64,000 bases of DNA from the NCBI GenBank assembly GCA_016125225.1, contig WGME01000017.1:62001-126000 (forward strand), given 5' to 3'. A program made the translations under genes and the position numbers. The notes under the pieces were generated by a model, which was not told the origin of the DNA, ran no database searches, and saw nothing but the letters and a program-made list of their open reading frames with translations. Shown here piece by piece: positions 41,989 to 50,626 of the stretch. Position 1 is the stretch's first letter, and each line of letters begins with the position of its first letter. Origin of the DNA: a bacterium (GTDB taxonomy: Bacteria > Planctomycetota > Planctomycetia > Planctomycetales > Planctomycetaceae).

Positions 41989-42368
41989 GCAAAGCCAAAG
42001 GTGTTCACCAGGGTAGCGACGATTTCAAGCTGGAGTGGCACGGCAACGCTGTGATCATCACGCCCGCCAGCAATGTTGAAAGTATGAGCTGGGAGCTGAT
42101 TGAGCAGGCTGCGGAAATCGTGATGGCTCCCATCAAGAGTCACGAATCGCCGATGGTGGTCTTCGACCTCAGCCAGGTGAGCTACTTCGGCTCGGTCTTT
42201 CTGGCCTTGCTGCTCCGCTGTCATACGGCGGTCAAAAGCCGGGGCGGCGAACTGGTCCTGAGTGGTGCCAGTAAGATGGCCCGCGAACTCCTGAAGATCA
42301 CGGCTCTCGATACGCTATGGGCAATTTACGACACCAAGGAACAAGCCTTGGAAGCGGTTGAAGACTAA
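41985..42368 (+). CDS. STAS domain protein (anti-sigma factor antagonist-like)
   Basis: 127 residues, one STAS domain: [58 protein letters not shown], and the C-terminal helix. In SpoIIAA-type proteins a serine in the DLS-x-D-S-S-G loop is phosphorylated by the anti-sigma kinase; here the equivalent is YFGSVF, keeping a serine (S in GSV). Start is fixed by the ATGA overlap with the HEAT lipoprotein gene. No anti-sigma kinase or phosphatase is adjacent, so the partner is unknown. Confidence 0.87.
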   Translation: MSKAKGVHQGSDDFKLEWHGNAVIITPASNVESMSWELIEQAAEIVMAPIKSHESPMVVFDLSQVSYFGSVFLALLLRCHTAVKSRGGELVLSGASKMARELLKITALDTLWAIYDTKEQALEAVED

Positions 42369-42404
42369 GCCACTTTGCTCGGCTTCTCGGTGACTCGCTA
42401 GCCG

Positions 42405-42782
42405 TCAGCGTTTGGACGTGTTGTCCGGAAGACCGGGAATGACCACGCAGTCCAATTGTCCGTCGGGGCCTTTGGTCACTTCCACTGTGTCTCCATCCGT
42501 GATGCGTGCCTGGCAGGTCGCATCGACAATCGTGAGCGTCTGCCCGATGGCGGAACCGCTTTGAATAGTTAATCGATTCCCCATCGAGTGATGGATGACC
42601 GTCACCGGGTTGGACCCCGGGGCCAAGTCAAGCACCAGGGTATCCAGGTCGGTACCGTATTCATCGATTCGAAAGTCGGTGGTCGATCCCGACAGGTTGG
42701 TGAACCGCACTTCGCAGGTGCGTGTGCACCCTGCCAATGTCGTCAGCCCAGCCAGCACGATCCCTAGTAGAACCCCGCGCAT
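42405..42782 (-). CDS. Small putative lipoprotein
   Basis: 125 residues. Lipobox LAGC with C19 after a clean signal (RGVLLGIVLAGLTTLAGC). The mature part is a small all-beta domain (CEVRFTNLSGSTTDFRIDEY, PVTVIHHSMGNRLTIQSG, DATCQARITDGDTVEV) with two more cysteines that could form a disulfide. No family recognised. A GACGGT/ACCGTC hairpin (42806-42826) lies just upstream. Confidence 0.75.
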   Translation of the reverse strand: MRGVLLGIVLAGLTTLAGCTRTCEVRFTNLSGSTTDFRIDEYGTDLDTLVLDLAPGSNPVTVIHHSMGNRLTIQSGSAIGQTLTIVDATCQARITDGDTVEVTKGPDGQLDCVVIPGLPDNTSKR

Positions 42783-42943
42783 TCTGTGTCTCCCGTGATT
42801 TTTCGGACGGTTATAAAACCACCGTCATCACAGACACTAGACGTGGAGGAGGGACCGTTGGCTGTGGCAATTTGTGAGAATCTGCTGAGATTTCGCCAAG
42901 TGAAACGAAGTTCAACAAGTTCGCACACGCAGTCGGATTACGT

Positions 42944-44491
42944 TCACACGCCGGGCTGTGCCACTTCGGTCGGGCACTCCGCAATCGCCTTGTTGAGCGC
43001 CTTAAGATAGGCCTGGGCACTGGCTTCGATGATGTCGGTACTCACCGCTTTGCCGTGATACCGCTTGCCCAACGCCATCAGTTCGACCAGAACTTCCCCC
43101 TGAGCATCTTTGCCGCCGGAGACGCTGCGGACCTGATAATCCTTGAGCGTGGCCGACACGCCGAGGATGCGTTCCATCGCCTTGCAGACGGCGTCAATCG
43201 GGCCATCTCCGATGGCGGCATCGCAGACGGTTTGCTCGTTTTCCCCGTCACGCAGTTCTACCGTGGCTGTGGGGATCGTGCCCGTGCCAGCAGCCACCTG
43301 GAACTTTACCAGATGCCAGCGGTCGGCGGAGACATTCACCCGGTTATCGATAAGGGCCACGATGTCCGCGTCGTAAATGTCCTTCTTTTTGTCGGCGAGG
43401 ATGATGAAGTCTTCAAACACTCGCTGGAAAGTGTTGTCATCAATGGTGAAACCCAATTCCTGCACACGGGTGCGGAAGGCGTGCCGACCGCTGTGCTTGC
43501 CGAGCACCAGATTCGAGCCGACATAACCGACGTCTTCCGACCGCATGATTTCGTAGGTCGACCGTTCCTGCAACACGCCATGCTGATGAATCCCGGCTTC
43601 ATGGGCAAACGCATTCTGCCCAACGATCGCTTTATTGCGTTGCACGATCATGCCGGTGATCGATGACACCAACCGACTCGTGCCGCACAGTTTCGGCGTA
43701 TTGATCTTCGTGCCCACTTTGTAATAGTCGCCTCGGGTCTTAAGAGCCATGACGACTTCTTCCAAGGCCGCATTGCCGGCCCGCTCGCCGAGACCGTTGA
43801 TCGTGCATTCGACCTGTCGGGCACCGGCTTCGACCGCAGCGAGACTGTTCGCGACCGCCAAGCCGAGATCGTTATGGCAGTGTGTGCTGATCACGGCCTT
43901 ATCGATGTTCGGCACATGATTCCGCAGATGCGTGATCACCTGGAAATAATGGTTCGGGGTGGCATAGCCGACGGTGTCGGGAATGTTGACCGTTGTCGCC
44001 CCGGCGGCAATCGCGTTCTCGACCACTTCGCACAAGAAATCCAGTTCGGTGCGGGCCGCATCTTCGGGGGAAAACTCGACGTTGTCCGTGAACTGCCGTG
44101 CGAGTTTCACGTGCTCGATCGTGGCTTTAACGATTTCTTCTTTCGCCATCTTCAACTTGAACTGGCGATGAATCGCACTGGTCGCAAGGAAGACGTGAAT
44201 CCGCCGTTTCTCCGCCCCGGCAAGAGCCGCCCCGGCTCGTTCGATGTCATCCTTACGGCAGCGGGCCAATCCGCAGATGGTGGTCCGTGTGCCGAATTTG
44301 TCGGCGATGGCCTTCACCGCTTCAAAGTCGCCTGGGGATGCGATGGGAAAACCCGCTTCGATGACGTCGACGCCGAGTTCCACCAGCGCGTCGGCGACGG
44401 TCAGCTTTTCAGCGACCGTCATGCTGCAACCGGGCGATTGCTCGCCATCGCGCAAGGTGGTGTCGAAGATGATCACATTGTCGGCGGACAT
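42944..44491 (-). CDS. leuA: 2-isopropylmalate synthase
   Basis: First committed enzyme of leucine synthesis: acetyl-CoA plus 2-ketoisovalerate to 2-isopropylmalate. 515 residues of the LeuA type 1 family: [13 protein letters not shown] at the start, [34 protein letters not shown] (metal-binding HxH), [19 protein letters not shown], and a C-terminal LeuA regulatory domain (about 385-515; [28 protein letters not shown]) that normally binds leucine for feedback inhibition. The ATG at 44491 has GGAG six bases upstream. It is preceded by a complete leader-peptide attenuator, so transcription is probably also leucine-controlled. Confidence 0.97.
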   Translation of the reverse strand: MSADNVIIFDTTLRDGEQSPGCSMTVAEKLTVADALVELGVDVIEAGFPIASPGDFEAVKAIADKFGTRTTICGLARCRKDDIERAGAALAGAEKRRIHVFLATSAIHRQFKLKMAKEEIVKATIEHVKLARQFTDNVEFSPEDAARTELDFLCEVVENAIAAGATTVNIPDTVGYATPNHYFQVITHLRNHVPNIDKAVISTHCHNDLGLAVANSLAAVEAGARQVECTINGLGERAGNAALEEVVMALKTRGDYYKVGTKINTPKLCGTSRLVSSITGMIVQRNKAIVGQNAFAHEAGIHQHGVLQERSTYEIMRSEDVGYVGSNLVLGKHSGRHAFRTRVQELGFTIDDNTFQRVFEDFIILADKKKDIYDADIVALIDNRVNVSADRWHLVKFQVAAGTGTIPTATVELRDGENEQTVCDAAIGDGPIDAVCKAMERILGVSATLKDYQVRSVSGGKDAQGEVLVELMALGKRYHGKAVSTDIIEASAQAYLKALNKAIAECPTEVAQPGV

Positions 44492-44503
44492 GGAAGGCTC
44501 CGA

Positions 44504-44582
44504 AATCAGGTGTCAGGCAATCGTTGTCAGGTCTCAGGTCAATGTGCCAGACAGGAGATTTCCTGATGCCTGACACCTGATT
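44504..44582. repeat. 15-bp perfect inverted repeat in the leuA 5' region
   Basis: AATCAGGTGTCAGGC (44504-44518) and GCCTGACACCTGATT (44568-44582) are perfect inverted repeats between the attenuator terminator and the leuA start. It resembles a dispersed palindrome and would fold in the leuA mRNA just upstream of the ribosome site. Confidence 0.75.
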
Positions 44583-44599
44583 CCTTCAACCCATCAAAA

Positions 44600-44634
44600 A
44601 CAAAAAACCCTGTGACCGAGGAGGTCACAGGGTT
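44600..44634 (-). terminator. Attenuator terminator of leuA
   Basis: On the minus strand AACCCTGTGACC (44634-44623) pairs with GGTCACAGGGTT (44617-44606), a perfect 12-bp stem with a five-base loop, followed by TTTTTTGTTTTT. It reads toward leuA and lies before its start codon, so it can only stop transcription of leuA itself. Its 5' arm also pairs with 44665-44676, the antiterminator. Confidence 0.88.
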
Positions 44635-44664
44635 GGAGTTGCATGGCATGCGACAACTGGACAG

Positions 44665-44676
44665 ACCCTCGACCTC
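44665..44676 (-). promoter_or_regulatory. Antiterminator segment of the leuA leader
   Basis: Minus-strand GAGGTCGAGGGT, beginning at the leader peptide stop codon, is complementary to ACCCTGTGACCTC (44633-44621): GAGGTC/GACCTC and AGGGT/ACCCT are perfect, joined by a G-U with one bulge. That pairing takes over the 5' arm of the terminator. A ribosome ending translation at the stop codon would cover this segment and let the terminator form. Confidence 0.8.
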
Positions 44677-44728
44677 ACCCGATGTGCGGGAGAAGTAGTA
44701 GTGCCAGCAGTCGCAGAGTTTGGTTCAT
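44675..44728 (-). CDS. leuL: leuA leader peptide
   Basis: A 17-residue frame, MNQTLRLLALLLLPHIG, with seven leucines. Codons 10-13 are CTA CTA CTT CTC, four leucines in a row including two CTA codons that look rare in this window. It lies between a sigma70-like promoter (44759-44787) and the attenuator terminator upstream of leuA. Stalling at the Leu run when charged tRNA-Leu is scarce would leave the antiterminator free. The ribosome site is weak (AAAGAA). No in-frame alternative makes sense as a protein. This is inference from structure, but every element of a classical leucine attenuator is present. Confidence 0.85.
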   Translation of the reverse strand: MNQTLRLLALLLLPHIG

Positions 44729-44758
44729 AGTTCTTTATTTCGGTGAAATCGTGCTGAA

Positions 44759-44787
44759 AGATTAGTCGCGAAATCTGCGGTCGTCAA
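44759..44787 (-). promoter_or_regulatory. Probable sigma70 promoter of the leuL-leuA transcript
   Basis: Minus strand: TTGACG (44787-44782), 17 bases, TAATCT (44764-44759). Transcription would start near 44752, about 24 bases before the leader peptide ATG, the right place for an attenuated operon. Confidence 0.7.
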
Positions 44788-44958
44788 GGGGTGACCCGAT
44801 TTCGCCGACAAATCGCCAACCGGGAAATCACTCACGGGACACCGCCGGGCGAACGGAAGTTCGCGAAATTCGATGGTGGTGGAAACGCTCAGTTGCGGCA
44901 TCCGGTGGATACCGCCACACTCGGAAGACCGGTAATCGCACCAAGTTCGGGCTGTTCG

Positions 44959-46791
44959 ATGTCGTCTGAGTTGCCGCCGTCTCCTTCTCCGCCGCTGAAA
45001 GGGCCCTGGATCTTCGCCGCGTGGCTGGCCGGGTTGGCGGTCTGCTGGTTTGGTCTGCAAGACGTCATCGCCGAGTGGGCCGGTGATGAGGCCCTGTTCG
45101 AGTTCGGCTGGCTGCTGTTTGCCGTGCCGGTGTGCTGGATCATCGGTCGCATGGTGCCATCGCGGCCTGTGACACCTCATATCTCATCGCGTCAGATGAC
45201 TCGGAGTGACTGGCTAGCGACCAGTACCGTCATGCTCGTCGCATTCGGGATGGCGGTCGTCACCGGGCAACGATTCACCGGTCTGCCGCCGGCTTATCAC
45301 GATGAATACAGCTACCTTTTTCTTGCCGAGTCGCTGCTGCACGGCCGCTGGACCTGGCCGAGTTCCGCCGCTCTACCGGAGTTGTTCACGCAGTATCACA
45401 TCCTCAACGAAGGGGTGATGGCGAGCCGGTATTACCCGGGGACCGCGTTCTGGATCGCACCATGGTTGGCGGTCGGACATCCGGAGTGGGGGCACTGGAC
45501 CGCCGGGGCTTTGTCGTGCGGGCTGCTCTACTGGATCGGGCGCGAACTTGATGGACGCCGCACGGGATTCATCGCGGCGATGGCGCTGGCGTTGTCACCG
45601 GGGCTGTCACTGTTCGGCAACCTGCTGCTGGCGCATCATCCCTGTCTGCTTGCCTTGATGATCTTCCTGTTCGGATTCATGCGCGGCCGCCGGACCGGAC
45701 ATCTCAGCGATTTCCTGATCAGCGGGTGTGGTCTCGGATGGGCATTGCTATGTCGCCCGGCAACCGCCGCGGGATTTGGCCTGCCGTTCGGAATCTGGTG
45801 TGCGGTGATGTCGGTTCGTGCGCTCCTTAGCCGCGAGGCGCCAGCCGAGCGCTGTGGCGGTCTCACCCAGCGCTCGGCATGCGCCTCGCGGCTAATAGGA
45901 GCGATCTGGTTGGGCTATGCTCTCCCGCTGCTTGCGGCCATCGCCATCGCCATCGCGTACAACCTCGCCGTGACCGGGAGTTGGCGGACATCGCCGTATC
46001 AACTCTATACCGACATCTATACCCCCCGGCATGTGTATGGACTCAATAATGTCACGCGGGGCGAGCAGCATCTGGGACCGCAGGTGCTCGAAGAGTACGA
46101 CCGCTGGGCCGAAAATCTGACGCCGACGCTGGCGAATCAGAACACGTTGAATCGGCTGCTGATCACCGCGCTATGGACCGTGGGCGTGCCGATTCTGCTG
46201 ATGACGGCCGTGCTGTCGCTGCCCTTGTTGTGGTCCCGACACAGTGGCTGGTTATGTGTGGCCTGGGCCATCGCCTCGATGCATGCGATCCATTGGCCCT
46301 ACTGGTATGTGGGCATCATGGGCTGGCATTATGTCTTCGAAACCGCGCCGCTTTGGTGTCTGCTGGTGGGGTATGTCACATCGGGCCTTGTCGAATATGG
46401 CCGTCTGCACGGTCAACCGGGGTTAAAGTATGCCTGGTACGGACTTTTTCCCTTGGCCTATGCGGGAATGTATGTTTCTGTTCCCGACATGTGGGAAGCC
46501 CGCTGGCAGCGCGGCCGCGAGTCGATTGCCTTTCCGCGCGAGCAGCACGCCGCGTTTCGGCAATGGATCGAATCAACGGTTGATGCGGGACCTGTACTGG
46601 TCCTCATCGACATGACCGACAGTAATCCGCATCTCGATCTGGTCATCAACCGTCCGGGTTTCGCGGACCGCATCTGGTACGGCCGCTATCGTCACGATCA
46701 GACCAATATACCAGAGGTCAAGACGGCATTCCCCGATCGCGCGATATACATCGTGCGTCCGGAATCGCATGAAATTATGCGAATCGACTGA
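44959..46791 (+). CDS. Membrane glycosyltransferase, GT39/ArnT-like
   Basis: 610 residues with roughly ten to twelve membrane segments. The first periplasmic loop carries PPAYHDEYSYLFLAESLLHGRW, the acidic D-E site of PMT/ArnT-type enzymes that use lipid-linked sugars. Later segments (GPLSCGLLYWIGREL-type and RPATAAGFGLPFGIW) fit the fold. ATG 44959 is chosen; an open frame extends upstream to 44791 but adds only charged leader sequence overlapping the leuA promoter region. Residues about 290-313 are encoded by a 69-nt palindromic repeat in frame. The sugar donor and acceptor are unknown. Confidence 0.82.
   Translation: MSSELPPSPSPPLKGPWIFAAWLAGLAVCWFGLQDVIAEWAGDEALFEFGWLLFAVPVCWIIGRMVPSRPVTPHISSRQMTRSDWLATSTVMLVAFGMAVVTGQRFTGLPPAYHDEYSYLFLAESLLHGRWTWPSSAALPELFTQYHILNEGVMASRYYPGTAFWIAPWLAVGHPEWGHWTAGALSCGLLYWIGRELDGRRTGFIAAMALALSPGLSLFGNLLLAHHPCLLALMIFLFGFMRGRRTGHLSDFLISGCGLGWALLCRPATAAGFGLPFGIWCAVMSVRALLSREAPAERCGGLTQRSACASRLIGAIWLGYALPLLAAIAIAIAYNLAVTGSWRTSPYQLYTDIYTPRHVYGLNNVTRGEQHLGPQVLEEYDRWAENLTPTLANQNTLNRLLITALWTVGVPILLMTAVLSLPLLWSRHSGWLCVAWAIASMHAIHWPYWYVGIMGWHYVFETAPLWCLLVGYVTSGLVEYGRLHGQPGLKYAWYGLFPLAYAGMYVSVPDMWEARWQRGRESIAFPREQHAAFRQWIESTVDAGPVLVLIDMTDSNPHLDLVINRPGFADRIWYGRYRHDQTNIPEVKTAFPDRAIYIVRPESHEIMRID
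45827..45895. repeat. 69-nt palindromic element inside the glycosyltransferase gene
   Basis: TTAGCCGCGAGGCG plus 14 bases (45827-45854) pairs with 45868-45895 at 26 of 28 positions around a 13-base loop. The unit is exactly 23 codons and keeps the frame (SREAPAERCGG, TQRSACASRLI). A half copy is at 33302-33328. Confidence 0.85.
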
Positions 46792-46797
46792 CAACAA

Positions 46798-47940
46798 TCA
46801 GACCCGCACGACCAGATTATCGCGGTGAATGACTTCATCATAGGGCACGGCTCCGTTGAGCAAGCGGGCAATGTCGTCGGTCCGTTGTCCAGCAATAATG
46901 CGGGCCGTCGTGGCATCGTAGTTGGTCAGGCCGCGGGCAATTTCCAAGCCTTGCAGATCGCACAGCGAAATCACTTCGCCTTTGGTAAAGTCTCCGTCAA
47001 TGTGGCGAATGCCAATCGCGAGCAATGACCGGCCTTGTTCGACCAAAGCCTTCCGAGCCCCGTCATCGACGACGAGGCGTCCCTTGGGCGGCAGTGTGTA
47101 ACCGATCCAGCGTTTCCAAGCCGGTAAGGCATCCTGCTCGGCGACGAACAACGTGCCCACATCTTCCCCGGTGGCAATGCGGGTCAGCACATCCGGGCGT
47201 TTGCCGTGGGCGATGATCACATCGGTCCCGACGGCGGTCGCGGTTCGCACGGCATCGAGCTTGGTCTTCATCCCGCCGGTCCCACGCGAACTTTTAGACG
47301 GGCTGACGAGTTGCAGCAGTTCATCGTCGTACTTGTCGACCATCGGAATCCGCTGGCTGCCTGGATCGTTCGGATCGCCGGTCAATAAGCCATCGACGAC
47401 CGATAGGATGATCAGCACATCGGCCGGCAACAGGTTGGCCACCATCGCGGCAAGCCGATCGTTGTCGCCGAGTTTGATTTCTTCCGTGCTGACAGTGTCG
47501 TTTTCGTTGACGATGGGTATCGTTGGATACTCGGCCAGGGTCAGCAGTGTGTTCCGCACATTCAAATAGCGGTCGCGGTTCTTGAAGTCATTCGCGGTCA
47601 GTAGCAGTTGTGCGGCATGATAGCCGTGCGGTCGCAGGCAGACGTCATACATGTGGATCAGATGGGCCTGTCCGGTTGCCGCCGCCGCTTGCAGATGCGA
47701 CAGATCTTTCGGCCGTGTTTTCAGGCCGAGCAACCCCATTCCGGCACCGATCGCCCCGCTGGAGACCAGCACGACGGTTTTTCCGGTTTGCCGCAGCTGA
47801 TGAATCTGTTCGGCGAGCGACCGAATGCGTTCCGGGTCGATGCGGTCATCGTCGGTGGAGAGGACGTTGGTGCCCACCTTGACGACAATCGTCTGGGCTT
47901 TCTGGAAGATGGCTTGGCGGCGTGCGGCAGATGCGGTCAT
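46798..47940 (-). CDS. proB: Glutamate 5-kinase with PUA domain
   Basis: 380 residues from ATG 47940 (a GTG at 47955 is in frame). First enzyme of proline synthesis. Evidence: [78 protein letters not shown], then a C-terminal PUA domain (about 275-370, [31 protein letters not shown]). proA is not adjacent. A GGTTGAT/ATCAACC inverted repeat (47981-47997) lies just upstream. Confidence 0.94.
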   Translation of the reverse strand: MTASAARRQAIFQKAQTIVVKVGTNVLSTDDDRIDPERIRSLAEQIHQLRQTGKTVVLVSSGAIGAGMGLLGLKTRPKDLSHLQAAAATGQAHLIHMYDVCLRPHGYHAAQLLLTANDFKNRDRYLNVRNTLLTLAEYPTIPIVNENDTVSTEEIKLGDNDRLAAMVANLLPADVLIILSVVDGLLTGDPNDPGSQRIPMVDKYDDELLQLVSPSKSSRGTGGMKTKLDAVRTATAVGTDVIIAHGKRPDVLTRIATGEDVGTLFVAEQDALPAWKRWIGYTLPPKGRLVVDDGARKALVEQGRSLLAIGIRHIDGDFTKGEVISLCDLQGLEIARGLTNYDATTARIIAGQRTDDIARLLNGAVPYDEVIHRDNLVVRV

Positions 47941-47980
47941 GATCGAAGTCGACACATTCTCAGCGGGCGGGTTCGTGGAC

Positions 47981-47997
47981 GGTTGATCCCATCAACC
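47981..47997. promoter_or_regulatory. 17-bp inverted repeat upstream of proB
   Basis: GGTTGAT, three bases, ATCAACC: perfect 7-bp arms, 41 bases upstream of proB and 36 bases after the GHMP gene stop. It may be an operator or a small hairpin; there is no T-run. Confidence 0.35.
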
Positions 47998-48032
47998 TCA
48001 AGATCACTGGCACCCGCGGTGCGAGATTGTAG

Positions 48033-49025
48033 TCATTGGGCCGCGAGAACCGAAGGGCACGGTGCCGCACGGCCTTCGCGAATCAGCGCCGGTTCGGAAC
48101 GGCAGGCACTGATTTGAATCGTGCAGGACTCCGACCAGGCGGATAAAGGGCCGGTGACCAGATGCTCGGCCTGATCGGCATCGCGGCACAGCACGGCGAT
48201 GGTCGGCCCCCAAGAGGATTGGGCGATTCCCTGCTGCCCCCATGTCCGCAATTGGTGAGCCAGTTCGCACATGCGGGCATCGGCGAAGACGCCCCCCTGC
48301 ACCGCCGCGAAGAACCGGCCCACCTGCTGGCCATACTCCCATAGCCCTTCGGACAACGCTGTAAAATCTCCCGCCTGAAGTGCCGGCCAGCATTCCATCA
48401 GCAACAGGCGGCACAATTCCGCCGTGAGGGCCTGCGGCATCGAATCCATCTGACGAAAGGCCTGCAACTCGGCCGATCCGGAAAGCCCTGGCGTTTCACG
48501 CGGCGTGATGAGCACCCATCGCCATTCGTTCGGACTGGCAATCCGGGCAACCAGCGGGCTGATGGCTTCGCCGTCGCGTTTACCCGCTTCAATCAGCCAA
48601 CCGCCCTGATCAAATCCGTGGACACCGATCGCAGAGCGTTGACCACGACCAATGTGGGCTGCCAGTTCGACGGCGGACGAAGTTTCCTGCTGGCACAACC
48701 GCTGCAAGCCCGCGGCGATAGCCAACCCCAGTTGCGTGCCCGATCCCAATCCGGAATGGGGCGGGATTTCCGCGTTCACGGTGACATCCACCGCGGGACA
48801 ATCGGGCCAAACCTGGCGCAGCCGCTGAACGGTGTCCTGGATGCGGGCGGCGTAGTTCGTGCGGCCGGTGATCTGGTCGTGCTCGGCACGCTGCAATGTG
48901 ATCGCAAAACCGGGCTCATCGATCATCACGCCGATGCCACCAAACCGGCGACCGCGCGCGGGGGCCACGGCCAACAGGCCGAAATGCAGTCTCGCTCCGG
49001 TTTGCACATGCACAATGTCACACAT
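48033..49025 (-). CDS. Beta-ribofuranosylaminobenzene 5'-phosphate synthase family (GHMP kinase fold)
   Basis: 330 residues. The GHMP ATP loop is VNAEIPPHSGLGSGTQLGLAIAAGL (P-P-H-S-G-L-G-S-G-T), preceded by TGARLHFGLL and FGGIGVMID, the start typical of beta-RFAP synthases. That enzyme makes the first committed intermediate of methanopterin from PRPP-derived sugar and para-aminobenzoate. Planctomycetes often carry tetrahydromethanopterin-linked one-carbon genes, so the assignment fits, but no other such gene is in the window and GHMP paralogues are common. Same strand as proB, 77 bases upstream of it. Confidence 0.82.
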   Translation of the reverse strand: MCDIVHVQTGARLHFGLLAVAPARGRRFGGIGVMIDEPGFAITLQRAEHDQITGRTNYAARIQDTVQRLRQVWPDCPAVDVTVNAEIPPHSGLGSGTQLGLAIAAGLQRLCQQETSSAVELAAHIGRGQRSAIGVHGFDQGGWLIEAGKRDGEAISPLVARIASPNEWRWVLITPRETPGLSGSAELQAFRQMDSMPQALTAELCRLLLMECWPALQAGDFTALSEGLWEYGQQVGRFFAAVQGGVFADARMCELAHQLRTWGQQGIAQSSWGPTIAVLCRDADQAEHLVTGPLSAWSESCTIQISACRSEPALIREGRAAPCPSVLAAQ

Positions 49026-49087
49026 ATCGTCAGAATGGCCTGCGGTTGGGACTCCTGCAAGGGACGCCGCGATTTCCCTGTTCTTGA

Positions 49088-50617
49088 ATGAACTGCCAGT
49101 GTATGCCCGCTGAACTTCTTGCCGACGATGCCCATGATCAGGTTTTGCGGGGGCATGTTCATCCTGCCGATTGGGTCAACCCGACCCCGGCAGAGCGCTA
49201 TAACCTCGTGGTGATCGGCGCGGGGACGGCGGGGTTGGTGACGGCAGCCGGAGCCGCTGGACTGGGGGCGAAAGTGGCCCTCGTCGAACGTGATCTGATG
49301 GGGGGCGACTGTCTCAACGTCGGCTGTGTTCCTTCCAAAGGGGTAATCAGTGCGGCTCGCATGGCGGCGACGATTCAACACGCACGGGACTTCGGCATCC
49401 AGGTTCCCGACGGCGTTCGTGTCGATTTTCCCACAGTCATGGAACGCATGCGGCGACTACGGGCCGGCATCGCTCCCAACGACTCCGCTGAGCGATTTCG
49501 TGCGCTGGGTGTGGATGTTTTTCTGGGTGACGCGAAGTTCACCGGGGCGGAGACTGTCGAAGTCGCCAGCCAAACGCTGCGGTTCCGCAAAGCCGTCATT
49601 GCGACCGGAGCGCGGGCTCATCATTCGGACATCCCAGGACTGAAAGAAGCCGGGTTTCTGACCAATGAAACGGTCTTCACCCTGACCGAGTTGCCACGTC
49701 GGCTTGCGGTCATCGGCGGAGGCCCCATCGGTTGCGAACTCGCCCAGGCCTTCTCGCGGCTGGGTGCGGAAGTCACTTTGTTGGAGCGTTCCTCACAGAT
49801 TCTCGGCAAGGAAGACCGTGACGCCGCCGACGTGATCCGGTCGGCCCTGCTTCAGGACGGACTACAGATTTTGACCGACACGTCATTGCAGCGTGTGGAA
49901 ACAACTCCCACGGGCAAGCGGTTGCACCTCCAGCGGCAAGGCGAATCACAGACGATAGAAGTCGACGCCATCCTCGTTGGTGCCGGGCGTGTGCCGAACG
50001 TGGAAGGCTTGAATCTTGAGGCCGTCGGCGTGACCTACGATCAGAAATCGGGTGTGCAGGTCAATGATCGTCTACAGACCACGAACCCACGCATCTTCGC
50101 GGCGGGAGATGTCTGCTCGAAATACAAATTCACGCATGCGGCCGATTTCATGGCCCGCATTGTGATTCAGAATGCCTTGTTCTTCGGGCGGGCCAAAGCG
50201 AGTTCGCTGATCATTCCCTGGTGTACTTACACGTCACCCGAAGTGGCCCACGTCGGCGTGACGGAGCATGAGGCCGCAGCGAACGGCATCGCCATTCAGA
50301 CCCTGCGGCAAGATTTCACGCACATCGACCGCGTGATTTTGCAGGGCGAGACAGACGGCTTCGTGAAAGTCCATTTGAAAGCGGGGACCGACAAGATTCT
50401 GGGTGCCACCATCGTCGCGGACCATGCCGGGGAAATGATCGGCGAATTGACGCTGGCGATGAAGGCGGGCATCGGCCTCAAAACCATCGGCAGCACCATT
50501 CACCCCTACCCGACGGTCGCCGAAGCCATCCGCAAACTCGGCGACCAATACAACCGCACGCGGCTAACGCCCTTCGTCAAGTCGCTGTTCCAACGCTGGC
50601 TCGCCTGGTCTCGCTGA
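49088..50617 (+). CDS. FAD-dependent NAD(P)-disulfide oxidoreductase, mercuric reductase-like
   Basis: 509 residues (ATG 49103 is an alternative start). Motifs: YNLVVIGAGTAGLVTAAGAAGLG (FAD loop), the redox pair GGDCLNVGCVPSK, AVIGGGPIGCELAQAFSRLG (NAD loop), FAAGDVCSKYKFTH, and HPYPTVAEAIRKLGD at the dimer interface with the catalytic H and E. The N-terminus (ADDAHDQVLRGHVHPADW) is the extension seen in planctomycete homologues often annotated as mercuric reductase. The C-terminal cysteine pair that binds Hg(II) in MerA is missing, so mercury reduction is unlikely. The electron acceptor is unknown. Confidence 0.88.
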   Translation: MNCQCMPAELLADDAHDQVLRGHVHPADWVNPTPAERYNLVVIGAGTAGLVTAAGAAGLGAKVALVERDLMGGDCLNVGCVPSKGVISAARMAATIQHARDFGIQVPDGVRVDFPTVMERMRRLRAGIAPNDSAERFRALGVDVFLGDAKFTGAETVEVASQTLRFRKAVIATGARAHHSDIPGLKEAGFLTNETVFTLTELPRRLAVIGGGPIGCELAQAFSRLGAEVTLLERSSQILGKEDRDAADVIRSALLQDGLQILTDTSLQRVETTPTGKRLHLQRQGESQTIEVDAILVGAGRVPNVEGLNLEAVGVTYDQKSGVQVNDRLQTTNPRIFAAGDVCSKYKFTHAADFMARIVIQNALFFGRAKASSLIIPWCTYTSPEVAHVGVTEHEAAANGIAIQTLRQDFTHIDRVILQGETDGFVKVHLKAGTDKILGATIVADHAGEMIGELTLAMKAGIGLKTIGSTIHPYPTVAEAIRKLGDQYNRTRLTPFVKSLFQRWLAWSR

Positions 50618-50626
50618 TGATATCCA

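Noticed and set aside
43874-44566. A 230-codon plus-strand frame over leuA and its leader
   Set aside because: Antisense to leuA; its C-terminus only translates the 44504-44582 repeat.
44600-44634. The leuA leader hairpin as a terminator for another gene
   Set aside because: No gene reads into it from the right on the minus strand except the leader peptide, so it is an attenuator, not a gene end.
49088-50617. A true mercuric reductase (merA)
   Set aside because: The C-terminal cysteine pair and the N-terminal HMA domain are missing and no mer genes are adjacent.
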